DNA of 35,423 nucleotides from Paracoccus sp. (in: a-proteobacteria). Lineage in GTDB: Bacteria > Pseudomonadota > Alphaproteobacteria > Rhodobacterales > Rhodobacteraceae. Below are positions 25,283 through 32,488 of this stretch, one piece after another. The translations under genes and the position numbers were made by a program. How positions within the stretch are numbered: the stretch's first letter is position 1; each line of letters begins with the position of its first letter. The stretch is from the NCBI GenBank assembly GCA_030538425.1, contig JAUNTZ010000030.1:1-35423 (forward strand), read 5' to 3'. A model generated the notes under the pieces. That model ran no database searches. It saw nothing but the letters and a program-made list of their open reading frames with translations, and was not told where the DNA came from.

Positions 25283-25330
25283 CCCCGGTCTGCGGGCGAT
25301 GATCTGCCTGCGCCCGGACTGATCTTGAAC

Positions 25331-25358
25331 GGGGCGGTTCCAAAGCCGCCCCGCTTTT
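25331..25358 (+). terminator. Rho-independent terminator after the H1-like gene
   Basis: GGGGCGG and CCGCCCC form a 7-base stem with a short loop, followed by GCTTTT. It lies just before the transglycosylase gene, which therefore needs its own promoter or read-through. Confidence 0.75.
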
Positions 25359-25391
25359 GCTATGCGGTTCGCGTCTTTGCCGGAACACCCG

Positions 25392-26312
25392 ATGCGCCAC
25401 CTGATATCCGCCGCCCTGATCACGCTTTGCGCATGGCCCGCCCATGGGCGCCCGGCGGTTGATGCCTATGAGGGGCTTGGCGCGGTCACCCAGTCCGAGG
25501 ACCGGCGCTGTACCGATGACGGCCTCTCCTGCATCTATCGCGAAAGTTACGTCGCCGATGTCTGCCGCACCATCGAACGCGCCGCGACCCGAGAGGGACT
25601 GCACAAAGAGTTCTTTGCCCGTCTGCTGTGGAAGGAAAGCCTGTTCGAGCCGTCCGCCATCAGCCCCGCAGGCGCCGAGGGCATCGCGCAGTTCATGCCC
25701 TCGACCGCCGAGATCGTGGGGCTGGACGACAGCTTCAACCCGGCCAAGGCGATCCACGCTTCGGCGGCCTATCTGCGCAGGCTGGAGCTGGGCTTTGGCT
25801 CGCTCGGGCTGGCGGCGGTGGCCTATAATGGCGGCGAGAACCGCGCCGCGCGTTTTCTGGCCGAGGGCGGCCAACTGCCCTATGAAACGCAGGATTATGT
25901 CGAGGCGATCACCGGCTTCAACGCATGGCGTTGGCGCGATGACCCGCCGCAGGAACTGGACCTGCGGCTGGACGGCGACACGCCCTTTCTTGAGGCCTGC
26001 ACGGTCATGGCCGGAAACCGCACCTTGCGCGAATTCGCCACCGCCGCGCGGGCGCAGGTGATGCCCTGGGGGGTGATCCTTGGCTCACACCCGACAAGGC
26101 AGGGGGCGCAGGGGCAGGTCGGCCGTCTGAACCGCCAGCTTGGCCCGATCCTGGGCGGCCGGCAGGTCTCCACCGTCCAGCGCCGCCTGCGCCAGGGCGG
26201 CCCGCGCGTCCACACGCTGCAAGTCGGCTGGAACTCCCGCGCCGAGGCGATGACGTTTTGCGCGCGGGTCCGGCAGGCGACGGGTGCGAATTGCATGGTG
26301 CTGCGTAACTGA
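25392..26312 (+). CDS. Lytic transglycosylase (SLT) with SPOR-like C-terminus
   Basis: Periplasmic muramidase that cleaves the peptidoglycan glycan chain; 306 aa. The signal peptide covers ~1-20. The SLT domain shows the catalytic Glu82 in LLWKESLFEPSAISPAGAEG, then AQFMPSTAEIVGL and the substrate-groove motif AAVAYNGGENRA. The C-terminal ~35 residues (VHTLQVGWNSRAEAMTFCAR...) resemble a SPOR fold that could bind denuded glycan, as in division-linked enzymes; this is less certain. The ATG at 25392 avoids starting inside the upstream terminator; an ATG at 25362 is possible. Confidence 0.9.
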   Translation: MRHLISAALITLCAWPAHGRPAVDAYEGLGAVTQSEDRRCTDDGLSCIYRESYVADVCRTIERAATREGLHKEFFARLLWKESLFEPSAISPAGAEGIAQFMPSTAEIVGLDDSFNPAKAIHASAAYLRRLELGFGSLGLAAVAYNGGENRAARFLAEGGQLPYETQDYVEAITGFNAWRWRDDPPQELDLRLDGDTPFLEACTVMAGNRTLREFATAARAQVMPWGVILGSHPTRQGAQGQVGRLNRQLGPILGGRQVSTVQRRLRQGGPRVHTLQVGWNSRAEAMTFCARVRQATGANCMVLRN

Positions 26313-26368
26313 GGCGCGCGCAAAGGGGCCTCGCCGGCCCCTCTTGGCCTGCAGCCAATTCACCCCGC

Positions 26369-26445
26369 GGATATTTCCAGACAAAAGACATGGCGGCGCT
26401 CGGCCCGTCTTTTGTCCCCAAATATCCCCGCCGGAGGCATCCGTC
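26369..26445. repeat. Dispersed palindromic element, subtype A
   Basis: Left arm GGATATTTCCAGACAAAAGAC (26369-26389) and right arm GTCTTTTGTCCCCAAATATCC (26407-26427) form a long imperfect hairpin. It is followed by CCGCCGGAGGCATCCG, which also follows the copy at 31303. It lies between the transglycosylase and binding-protein genes, which end toward each other, so it may serve as a two-way terminator. Confidence 0.75.
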
Positions 26446-26519
26446 CTCGCCCCGAAGGCAAACGCCCGCAGGTCAGGACCGGCGGGCGTCTGGTGATCCG
26501 GGCAAAGGCCGGTGGCGGC

Positions 26520-27992
26520 TTATTCGCGCCAGCGCACCGCCGTCAGATCATTCGCCGGGGTCGGCGCGTTTTCCCACAGCCCTTCCAGCCGCGCATCGGC
26601 AACCCCCGTCTTGGCCAGCTGGAACAGGAACACATTGGCGTAATCCTCGGCAATCAGCGTCTGGGCCTGTTGCATCAGGCGGGTCTGCTCAGCCTCATCG
26701 GTGGCGAGATTCAGCGCGGCGATGGCCTCATTCACCTGCGGGTTGTCATAGTTGAAATAATAGTCCTCGCGGGCATAGATGCCGATATCCATGGGCTCGA
26801 CATGGCTGATGATGGTCAGGTCGTAATCCTTGTTGGTAAAGACCTGTTCCAGCCATTGCGCCCATTCCATATTGGTGATCTGGGTCTCAACCCCCACGGC
26901 GCGAAGCTGGGCGGCGATGATCTCACCACCGCGCCGGGCATAGGGCGGCGGCGGCAGGGCAAGGCGCAGCGACAGATCGCTCGCCCCCGCCTCGGCCAGC
27001 AATTCACGGGCGCGCTCGGGGTCATATTCCGACATCGGCGTCAGATCGACATAAGCCGGGTGATGCGGCGCGAAATGGGTGCCGATGGGCGTGCCATAGC
27101 CGAACATCGCGCCGTCGATGATCTCCTGCCGGTTGATCGCATGGGCCAATGCCTGCCGCACCCGGACATCCGACAGCGCGGGATGGGCCTTGTTGAGCGA
27201 CATGATCGTCTCGCCCTCAGTCGTGCCGGTGATCACGCGAAAGCGCGGGTCGGCCTCAAGCTGGGGCAGGGTCTCGGGCGCGGGGTAAAGCGGGAAGGCA
27301 TCGACCCCGCCCGACATCATCGCCGCAAAGGCCGCGCTTGGGTCCGGGATAAAGCGGAAGGTGGCGCTGTTCAGCGCCGGTTTCTCGCCCCAATAGCCGT
27401 CAAAAGCGGTGAGCGTGACGCTGTCGCCCTGCCGCCAGGTCTCAAACCGGAACGGGCCGGTGCCGATGGGATGCTGCGCCAGATCGCCGACCGAGGGCTC
27501 ATTCAGCATCACCGCGTCGCCCCATGCCATCTTGAACGGGAACATCCCGTCGGCATCACTCAGGGTGACGCGCACGGTCAGATCGCCTTCGGCCTCGACC
27601 GCCTCGATCCCCTCGAACAGCGCCTTTTGCGCATTGGTCGAATCCTCGGCCCGGGCGCGGTTCAGGGTAAAGACCACATCCTCGGCGGTGAAGGCATTGC
27701 CGTTGTGGAACTGCACATCGGGCGCGAGGTGAAAGACATAGACGCGGCCCTCATCCTCAACATCCCAGCTTGTCGCCAGCGCGGGCAGGATCGCGCCGTC
27801 CGGGCCAAAGCGGGTCAGCCCCTCGAACAGGTTGGCATAGACGATCTCATCAATCGCGGCGGCGGCATTGGCGGTCGGGTCCAGCGTCGGCGGCTCCAGC
27901 ACCATGCCAAGCGTGATGCTGTCTTGCTGCGCGAATGCGGGCGCAGCCAGCAGGGCAAGCGCCGCCACGGACGCCCGGAAATGGTCAAGCAT
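26520..27992 (-). CDS. Family 5 extracellular solute-binding protein (peptide type)
   Basis: Periplasmic binding protein of a Dpp/Opp-type ABC importer, 490 aa. The signal peptide ends APAFAQQ (~residue 22). Cluster marks seen: LGMVLEPPTLDPTANAAA, NLFEGLTRFGPDG, ALATSWDVEDEGRVYVFHLA, VQFHNGNAFTAEDVVFTLNR, HPIGTGPFRFETW, and DVRVRQALAHAINRQEII. The ATG at 27992 has AAGGGGGAACC upstream; the longer frame is not supported. No permease or ATPase gene is adjacent. The DppBC-ATPase set at 17091-20415, on the same strand 6 kb away, lacks a binding protein, so the two may be partners (inference). Confidence 0.93.
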   Translation of the reverse strand: MLDHFRASVAALALLAAPAFAQQDSITLGMVLEPPTLDPTANAAAAIDEIVYANLFEGLTRFGPDGAILPALATSWDVEDEGRVYVFHLAPDVQFHNGNAFTAEDVVFTLNRARAEDSTNAQKALFEGIEAVEAEGDLTVRVTLSDADGMFPFKMAWGDAVMLNEPSVGDLAQHPIGTGPFRFETWRQGDSVTLTAFDGYWGEKPALNSATFRFIPDPSAAFAAMMSGGVDAFPLYPAPETLPQLEADPRFRVITGTTEGETIMSLNKAHPALSDVRVRQALAHAINRQEIIDGAMFGYGTPIGTHFAPHHPAYVDLTPMSEYDPERARELLAEAGASDLSLRLALPPPPYARRGGEIIAAQLRAVGVETQITNMEWAQWLEQVFTNKDYDLTIISHVEPMDIGIYAREDYYFNYDNPQVNEAIAALNLATDEAEQTRLMQQAQTLIAEDYANVFLFQLAKTGVADARLEGLWENAPTPANDLTAVRWRE

Positions 27993-28056
27993 GAGGTTCC
28001 CCCTTATGTCCGGCAATCCGCCGACCTGCGGGAATCTATGCAAAAGCGCGGAAGGA

Positions 28057-28749
28057 TCAAGCCTTTCGGCGCAAAACCTGCTGTGCCGCGCCCGCCACCA
28101 TCAGCCAGAGAGAGGTGATGACCAGCCCCCAATGCGCCCAGCTTTCGGGGTGGAAATCGACCCAGGCCGCCCATCCGGCAAAGCCCACCCAGGCCACCGC
28201 CACCGGCAGCGAAATCGCCCGCCAGCGCCGCGTGCGGACCGGGTGGATGAACTTGATATGGGTGAACATCGCGAAGGTCAGCGCCACGACAATCGCCAGC
28301 GTCAGCCACATCGGCGGCTTGAGCGCGAACAGAACCAGCACCACCATATTCCAGCAGCCCGGAAAGCCCGCGAAGGAATTGTCCCGCGTTTTCATGCGGG
28401 TATCGGCGAAATAGAGAACCGAGCCATAGGTGATCGCAATAATCGCGAACCAGCCGGTCCAGCCCGGCAGCAGGCCCGATTTGAACAGCGCGAAGGCGGG
28501 AATGAACACATAGGTCAGAAAGTCGATGATCAGATCCATCAACACGCCGTCATAAGAGGGCCAGTTCTCCTTGACCCGGTAACGCCGCGCCAGCGGGCCA
28601 TCGACGCCGTCCACCACAAGGGCCACAACCAGCCACAGAAACATCAGCGACCATTGTTCCTCAACCGCCGCCAGCATGGCCAGCATGGACAGCACGGCCC
28701 CCGAGGCCGTCAGCAGATGCACAGAAAGGGCTTTGAATCGCAAATCCAT
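28057..28749 (-). CDS. pcs: Phosphatidylcholine synthase
   Basis: Integral membrane CDP-alcohol phosphotransferase that joins choline to CDP-diacylglycerol to form phosphatidylcholine, common in alphaproteobacteria. Length 230 aa. The motif DG-x2-AR-x12-G-x3-D-x3-D is intact: Asp50-Gly51, Ala54-Arg55, Gly68, Asp72 and Asp76. The x12 spacing is the one described for Pcs rather than the x8 of other family members. About eight helices are visible. The ATG at 28749 has AAAAGG upstream; a TTG further up is less likely. Confidence 0.92.
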   Translation of the reverse strand: MDLRFKALSVHLLTASGAVLSMLAMLAAVEEQWSLMFLWLVVALVVDGVDGPLARRYRVKENWPSYDGVLMDLIIDFLTYVFIPAFALFKSGLLPGWTGWFAIIAITYGSVLYFADTRMKTRDNSFAGFPGCWNMVVLVLFALKPPMWLTLAIVVALTFAMFTHIKFIHPVRTRRWRAISLPVAVAWVGFAGWAAWVDFHPESWAHWGLVITSLWLMVAGAAQQVLRRKA

Positions 28750-28819
28750 TGGGCCTTTTCGCAGCAATGGCGGGGGGCGGCAAGCGTCTGGCCGGTGAAA
28801 AACGCGCCCCTGTGGCGCT

Positions 28820-28872
28820 TCGCCATGGCTTCTTCTGTGCTAAAATACTCAGGCACCGGCGGCCCGCAGCAC
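28820..28872. repeat. Dispersed element, subtype B arm
   Basis: CTTCTTCTGTGCTAAAATACTC (28829-28850) is the inverted form of the subtype B arm (GAGTATTT...GCACAGAAGAA) at 34720-34740 and matches the inverted arm at 20551. It lies just downstream of xerC, read leftward. Confidence 0.6.
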
Positions 28873-29805
28873 CTAGCCGCGCGGATGGGCGCTGCGGTAA
28901 ACCTCAGACAGGCGCGCATCATCGACGGCGGTATAGACCTGCGTCGTGGACAGGCGTGCATGACCCAGCAATTCCTGAATGGTGCGCAGATCGCCGCCCG
29001 CCGCCAGCAGATGCGTGGCGAAACTGTGGCGCAGCGCGTGCGGCGTCGCGCTTTGCGGCAGGCCCAGCGCCTGCCGCGCCTGCGCCACGGCGCGGCGCAG
29101 CACGCCCCCCGCCAGCGGCCCGCCACGCGCGCCGCGAAACAGCGGCTGGCCCGCCTCGCGCGGATAGGGGCATTGGCGCAGATAATCGGCCATGGCGGCG
29201 CGCGAGGCGGGCAGGATCGGCACGATCCTCTCACGCCCGCCCTTGCCGCTGATGCGCAGCGCCTCACCCTCGGGCCAGTCGGCGCCGGTCAGGCCCAGCG
29301 CCTCGGACATGCGCAGCCCGCTGCCATAAAGCAGGGTCAGCGCGGCCAGATCGCGCGCGGCAATCCATGGCTCGGGATGGGCGGTCGCGCTGTGATCCAG
29401 CAGATCCGCCGCCTGATCCTGCGCCAGCGGGCGGGGCAAGGATGACCGGAATCGCGGGCTGCGCGCCGACAGCGCCTGCGACAGATCATAGCCCTGCGCA
29501 TCGGCCATCCAGCGCAGAAAATTGCGGATCGCCGACAGCCGCCGCGCCAGAGACCGCGCCGAGACGCCGCGCTCGCGTTCACGCGACAGAAAGGCCCGCA
29601 TATCGGCCTGTGATAACTGCGCCAGATTGGCCGGCAAAGCAGGCCCCGCCCAATGGCCGCCCAGGAAGGCCAGAAACGCCGTCACGTCGTCACGGTAGGC
29701 GGTGATCGTATGGGTGGAACGGTCACGCAGCGCCGCCTGCACCTCAAGCCAGCGCGTGACCGCATCCGCCAGCGCGGGGGCCAGCGCCAGCGGCGCGTCG
29801 CTCAT
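28873..29805 (-). CDS. xerC: Tyrosine recombinase XerC
   Basis: Site-specific recombinase that, with XerD, resolves chromosome dimers at dif. Length 310 aa. The N-terminal SAM-like core-binding domain (~10-105) contains RSTHTITAYRDDVTAFLAFL and RRLSAIRNFLRWM. The catalytic residues are all present: Arg165 (YGSGLRMSE), Lys188 (GKGGRERIVP), His256 and Arg259 (HALRHSFATHLL), His282 (LLGHARLSTTQ) and Tyr291 (VYTAV). The ATG overlaps the stop of the DUF484 gene, the usual arrangement. I call it the chromosomal XerC rather than a phage integrase because of this context and the length. Confidence 0.94.
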   Translation of the reverse strand: MSDAPLALAPALADAVTRWLEVQAALRDRSTHTITAYRDDVTAFLAFLGGHWAGPALPANLAQLSQADMRAFLSRERERGVSARSLARRLSAIRNFLRWMADAQGYDLSQALSARSPRFRSSLPRPLAQDQAADLLDHSATAHPEPWIAARDLAALTLLYGSGLRMSEALGLTGADWPEGEALRISGKGGRERIVPILPASRAAMADYLRQCPYPREAGQPLFRGARGGPLAGGVLRRAVAQARQALGLPQSATPHALRHSFATHLLAAGGDLRTIQELLGHARLSTTQVYTAVDDARLSEVYRSAHPRG

Positions 29806-30524
29806 TCCGCCAGCCAGCGCAGCAGGGCCAGCCGGAACGCCTGCCCGAAAAACCGCAACAGATCAGTGCCTTGGGCGGGCGTGAACCGCGCGCCGTCCTC
29901 GGACCCCATCAGCAGCATGGCGGGCATCCGCGCAGGCCCCAGATCCAGCGGGATCAGCGCCTCGGACCGCACTGGCTGGCCGTGCAGCGGCGTGGTCATA
30001 TCGGCGGCGCGCCGCAAGATCACATCGCTGGAGACCACCCCGCGCCGCCCGCCGGACAGCGCCCGCGCCACCGCGCCCGGCGGCACCATGGTCAGCGCCC
30101 CGCCCAGCCGCGGCGCGCCCTCTTTCGCGCCGGTCTCCATCACCAGAACCAGCGTATCGACGCGCAGGATCTCGGCCAGATTGCCCTGCATGTTTTCCAG
30201 AAACGCCTCGAAATCGGCGGGCTCCAGCAGCGACAGCACGGCGCGATGCACCACCGCCATGCCCGACTGGTTGTCATAAGCCGCCGAGATCACGCTTTCA
30301 TGCGCCGATTCCAGCCGGTCAAGCCGGTGCTCCAGCGCCGACATCGCCCGACCGCGAATGTCGATCACATTCGCGCCCACGCCCGCCTCATGGGCACCGA
30401 CCACGGCCCGCATCAATTCCCGGTCCATCAGCAGGATCGAGGGGTCGGCCAGCAGCCTCTCGCGGGTGCCGGGGTCCAGCGCGGCGGGGTCGGGAAGGGT
30501 CAGGTCGGGCGTGTTGTCGCTCAT
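29802..30524 (-). CDS. DUF484-family protein
   Basis: Cytoplasmic protein of 240 aa, with a GAF-like DUF484 domain, usually encoded just before xerC in proteobacteria; its function is not established. Seen: DPSILLMDRELMRAVVGAHE near the N-terminus, a coiled-coil-like helix GRAMSALEHRLDRLESAHES, and the C-terminal GAF-like part with IPLDLGPARMPAMLLMGSEDG and FTPAQGTDLLRFFGQAFRLAL. It overlaps xerC by 4 bases and starts 3 bases after the stop of the transaldolase gene, so the three are probably cotranscribed. Confidence 0.88.
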   Translation of the reverse strand: MSDNTPDLTLPDPAALDPGTRERLLADPSILLMDRELMRAVVGAHEAGVGANVIDIRGRAMSALEHRLDRLESAHESVISAAYDNQSGMAVVHRAVLSLLEPADFEAFLENMQGNLAEILRVDTLVLVMETGAKEGAPRLGGALTMVPPGAVARALSGGRRGVVSSDVILRRAADMTTPLHGQPVRSEALIPLDLGPARMPAMLLMGSEDGARFTPAQGTDLLRFFGQAFRLALLRWLAE

Positions 30525-30527
30525 CGC

Positions 30528-31181
30528 TCAGCCGATCTTCTGGCCGGTCTTGGCCCAGTCGGCGTTGAACTGGTCAAGCCCCTTATCGGTCAGCACATGC
30601 TTGGCCATGGCCTTGATCACAGAGGGCGGCGCAGTGATCACATCGGCCCCGATCAGCGCGCATTGGGTGATATGGTTGACCGAGCGGATCGATGCCGCCA
30701 GCACCGCCGTCTCATAGCCGTAATTGTCGTAAATGGTGCGGATGTCCGAGATCAGCTCCAACCCGTCCAGGTTGGCATCGTCCAGCCGCCCGATGAACGG
30801 GCTGATAAAGGTCGCCCCCGCCTTGGCCGCCAAAAGCGCCTGCGCCGCCGAGAAGCACAGCGTGACATTGACCATATAGCCATCATCGCTCAGCGCGCGG
30901 CAGGCTTTCAGCCCGTCCCAGGTCAGCGGCAGCTTGATCGCGATATTGTCGGCGATCTGGGCCAGATGCTTGCCCTCGCGGATCATGCCCTCGGCATCGG
31001 CGGCAACGACTTCGGCGCTGACCGGGCCATCGACCATCTCGCAGATCTCGGCGGTGACTTCCTCGATATTGCGGCCCGATTTGAGGATCAGCGAGGGGTT
31101 GGTGGTCACGCCATCGACCATGCCCAGTTCGGCAAGCTCGCGGATGGCATCGGTGTCGGCGGTATCGACGAAAAACTGCAT
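30528..31181 (-). CDS. Short transaldolase / fructose-6-phosphate aldolase
   Basis: Class I aldolase of the short TalC/Fsa group, 217 aa, acting in the pentose phosphate pathway or on fructose 6-phosphate. The Schiff-base lysine is Lys83 in [12 protein letters not shown]. Other family blocks: [57 protein letters not shown] and [12 protein letters not shown]. The ATG at 31181 has AAAGGAACC upstream. Transaldolase and aldolase activities cannot be told apart with certainty by eye; most alphaproteobacterial copies are annotated as transaldolase. It heads the fsa/tal-DUF484-xerC unit. Confidence 0.92.
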   Translation of the reverse strand: MQFFVDTADTDAIRELAELGMVDGVTTNPSLILKSGRNIEEVTAEICEMVDGPVSAEVVAADAEGMIREGKHLAQIADNIAIKLPLTWDGLKACRALSDDGYMVNVTLCFSAAQALLAAKAGATFISPFIGRLDDANLDGLELISDIRTIYDNYGYETAVLAASIRSVNHITQCALIGADVITAPPSVIKAMAKHVLTDKGLDQFNADWAKTGQKIG

Positions 31182-31277
31182 GGCAACGGTTCCTTTGCGC
31201 TGATTTGGCGCGACCTTAGCATGACGGAAGGGGCCGGGCAAAGGGTCAGAAGGCGAGCTTGATACTGACGGACCGGA

Positions 31278-31371
31278 CCGGGGGCCAGCCCCCGGACCCC
31301 CGGGATATTTGCGGGACAAAAGACATGGGGGCGGTCTTTTGTCCCGCAAATATCCCCGCCGGAGGCATCCG
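31278..31371. repeat. Dispersed palindromic element, subtype A, perfect hairpin
   Basis: GGATATTTGCGGGACAAAAGAC (31303-31324) and its exact reverse complement (31334-31355) flank a 9-base loop, a perfect 22-bp stem. It is preceded by GGGGGCCAGCCCCCGGACCCCCGG and followed by CCGCCGGAGGCATCCG, as in the 26369 copy. Confidence 0.85.
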
Positions 31372-31428
31372 CCCGTGCAGCCCGCGCTGCGGCTTGACTT
31401 ACAGGGTGCCGCCGCTCAGGCTGTCAGG

Positions 31429-31602
31429 ATGAGAACACGCTTTGCCCTGTCCCTTGCCGCGTTGATTTTTGTTGCCGGTTGTGCCTGCTTTGACGGACAG
31501 TCCACCGCTTTGGAATATGCCTTTACAATGGCCATCGGCGCGACAGTCATTTCGCCGGGCGTGGCATTCCCGCTGGCCTTGGGGTTTGTGGGGCTGATGT
31601 AG
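31429..31602 (+). CDS. Putative small lipoprotein (57 aa)
   Basis: Short protein with signal sequence RTRFALSLAALIFVAGC and a lipobox VAGC (Cys18), then a mature part of ~40 residues with a hydrophobic C-terminal half (YAFTMAIGATVISPGVAFPLALGFVGLM). The function is unknown. The start codon has only CAGG directly before it, so translation is uncertain. It converges on the frameshifted membrane-protein gene and lies just downstream of a palindromic element. The base composition is visibly less G+C-rich than its neighbours. Confidence 0.45.
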   Translation: MRTRFALSLAALIFVAGCACFDGQSTALEYAFTMAIGATVISPGVAFPLALGFVGLM

Positions 31603-31615
31603 GCGGTCGGGGGAT

Positions 31616-32190
31616 TCATTTTGGCGCGGAGGTTAGGCCCGGCGCGCAGGACGGCCTTTTATCGGACAGAGAATAATGGTCCAGGATCGAGGTCAGAATG
31701 ACGGTGATACCGATCCCGAGGCATAGTAACGTCGAGCAAAATGTCCATTGCTTCAGGCAGGCTTCAATCAGGATGGTCACGAGCGCCACCGCAGCGGCGG
31801 CTGCCAGATAAGCCACCAGATGGATGCCGCTCATACATTCTCGCAGCTCGTTTTCGTAAAAGGCCGGGTTTGATGTAGACAGCATAAATGCGGCCAGCAA
31901 ATAGCCAATCGCGGCGCAGGAAAACAGGCGGAAAAGCGAAAGCAGGTCCTCTGATGCAGTTTGGTAGATGACAAAGGGGTGGCTCGTTCTGGCGACCTGC
32001 TGTTGGTAAAGAAAAACAGTTTAACAACGAAATAAAGCATCGCGACCAGCGAAAGGTAAGCGGCCATTTGCCAGAGCGTCGAGGTCGCGGACCCGATCAG
32101 TTTCAGCGGGGCAAAATCAGGGTTTTGGCTTAAGAAATTGTCGTGGTTCATCGCCAAGACAAAGGTGACGGTGGCTGCGGAAAGCATCAT
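31616..32190 (-). pseudogene. Hypothetical multi-helix membrane protein, frameshifted
   Basis: Leftward frame one reads MMLSAATVTFVLAMNHDNFL... and LWQMAAYLSLVAMLYFVVKLFFF, then loses sense near 32013. A second frame carries on from there: QQQVARTSHPFVIYQTASED, LFRLFSCAAIGYLLAAFML, HLVAYLAAAAAVALVTILI and FCSTLLCLGIGITVILTSIL, ending at 31616. One base added in the TTTTTCTTT run (about 32008-32017) would join them into a ~190-residue protein with about five helices. It is either a recent pseudogene or a sequencing error. The true start is unclear (ATG 32190 or 32187, without a clear ribosome site; the frame stays open further upstream). I recognise no family. Confidence 0.55.
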
Positions 32191-32488
32191 CGGCACTCGG
32201 TTGCGCGCCACGGCGCGAAGGTGTTTGCCTACGCGAGTGGTGGATATGTTTCGACAACATTGCAATCGCTGTTGGATGGCGGCGGCTCGGATGACCTTCA
32301 ACTGCTGCTGGGCGCTTGGCAGGCGCTGTTCATGGTGGTGGCGGTAGTTTCGTCCAATTTGCTTCGGTCGCGCGGCAGTTTGGCGGGCTTGGGCGGACAG
32401 TATCGGCGGGATGTATATAGACCGCCTTTGTGCACCCACCCCCAGCCGCGACTTGCCTTTCGGTATCGCCCTTGTCCATATCTCCTCC

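Noticed and set aside
26412-28118. Long rightward open frame (568 codons)
   Set aside because: Antisense to the solute-binding protein gene; no recognisable features.
28873-29805. Phage or island integrase with an attachment site
   Set aside because: The DUF484 overlap and length match the chromosomal XerC; no tRNA, no direct repeat ends and no phage genes nearby.
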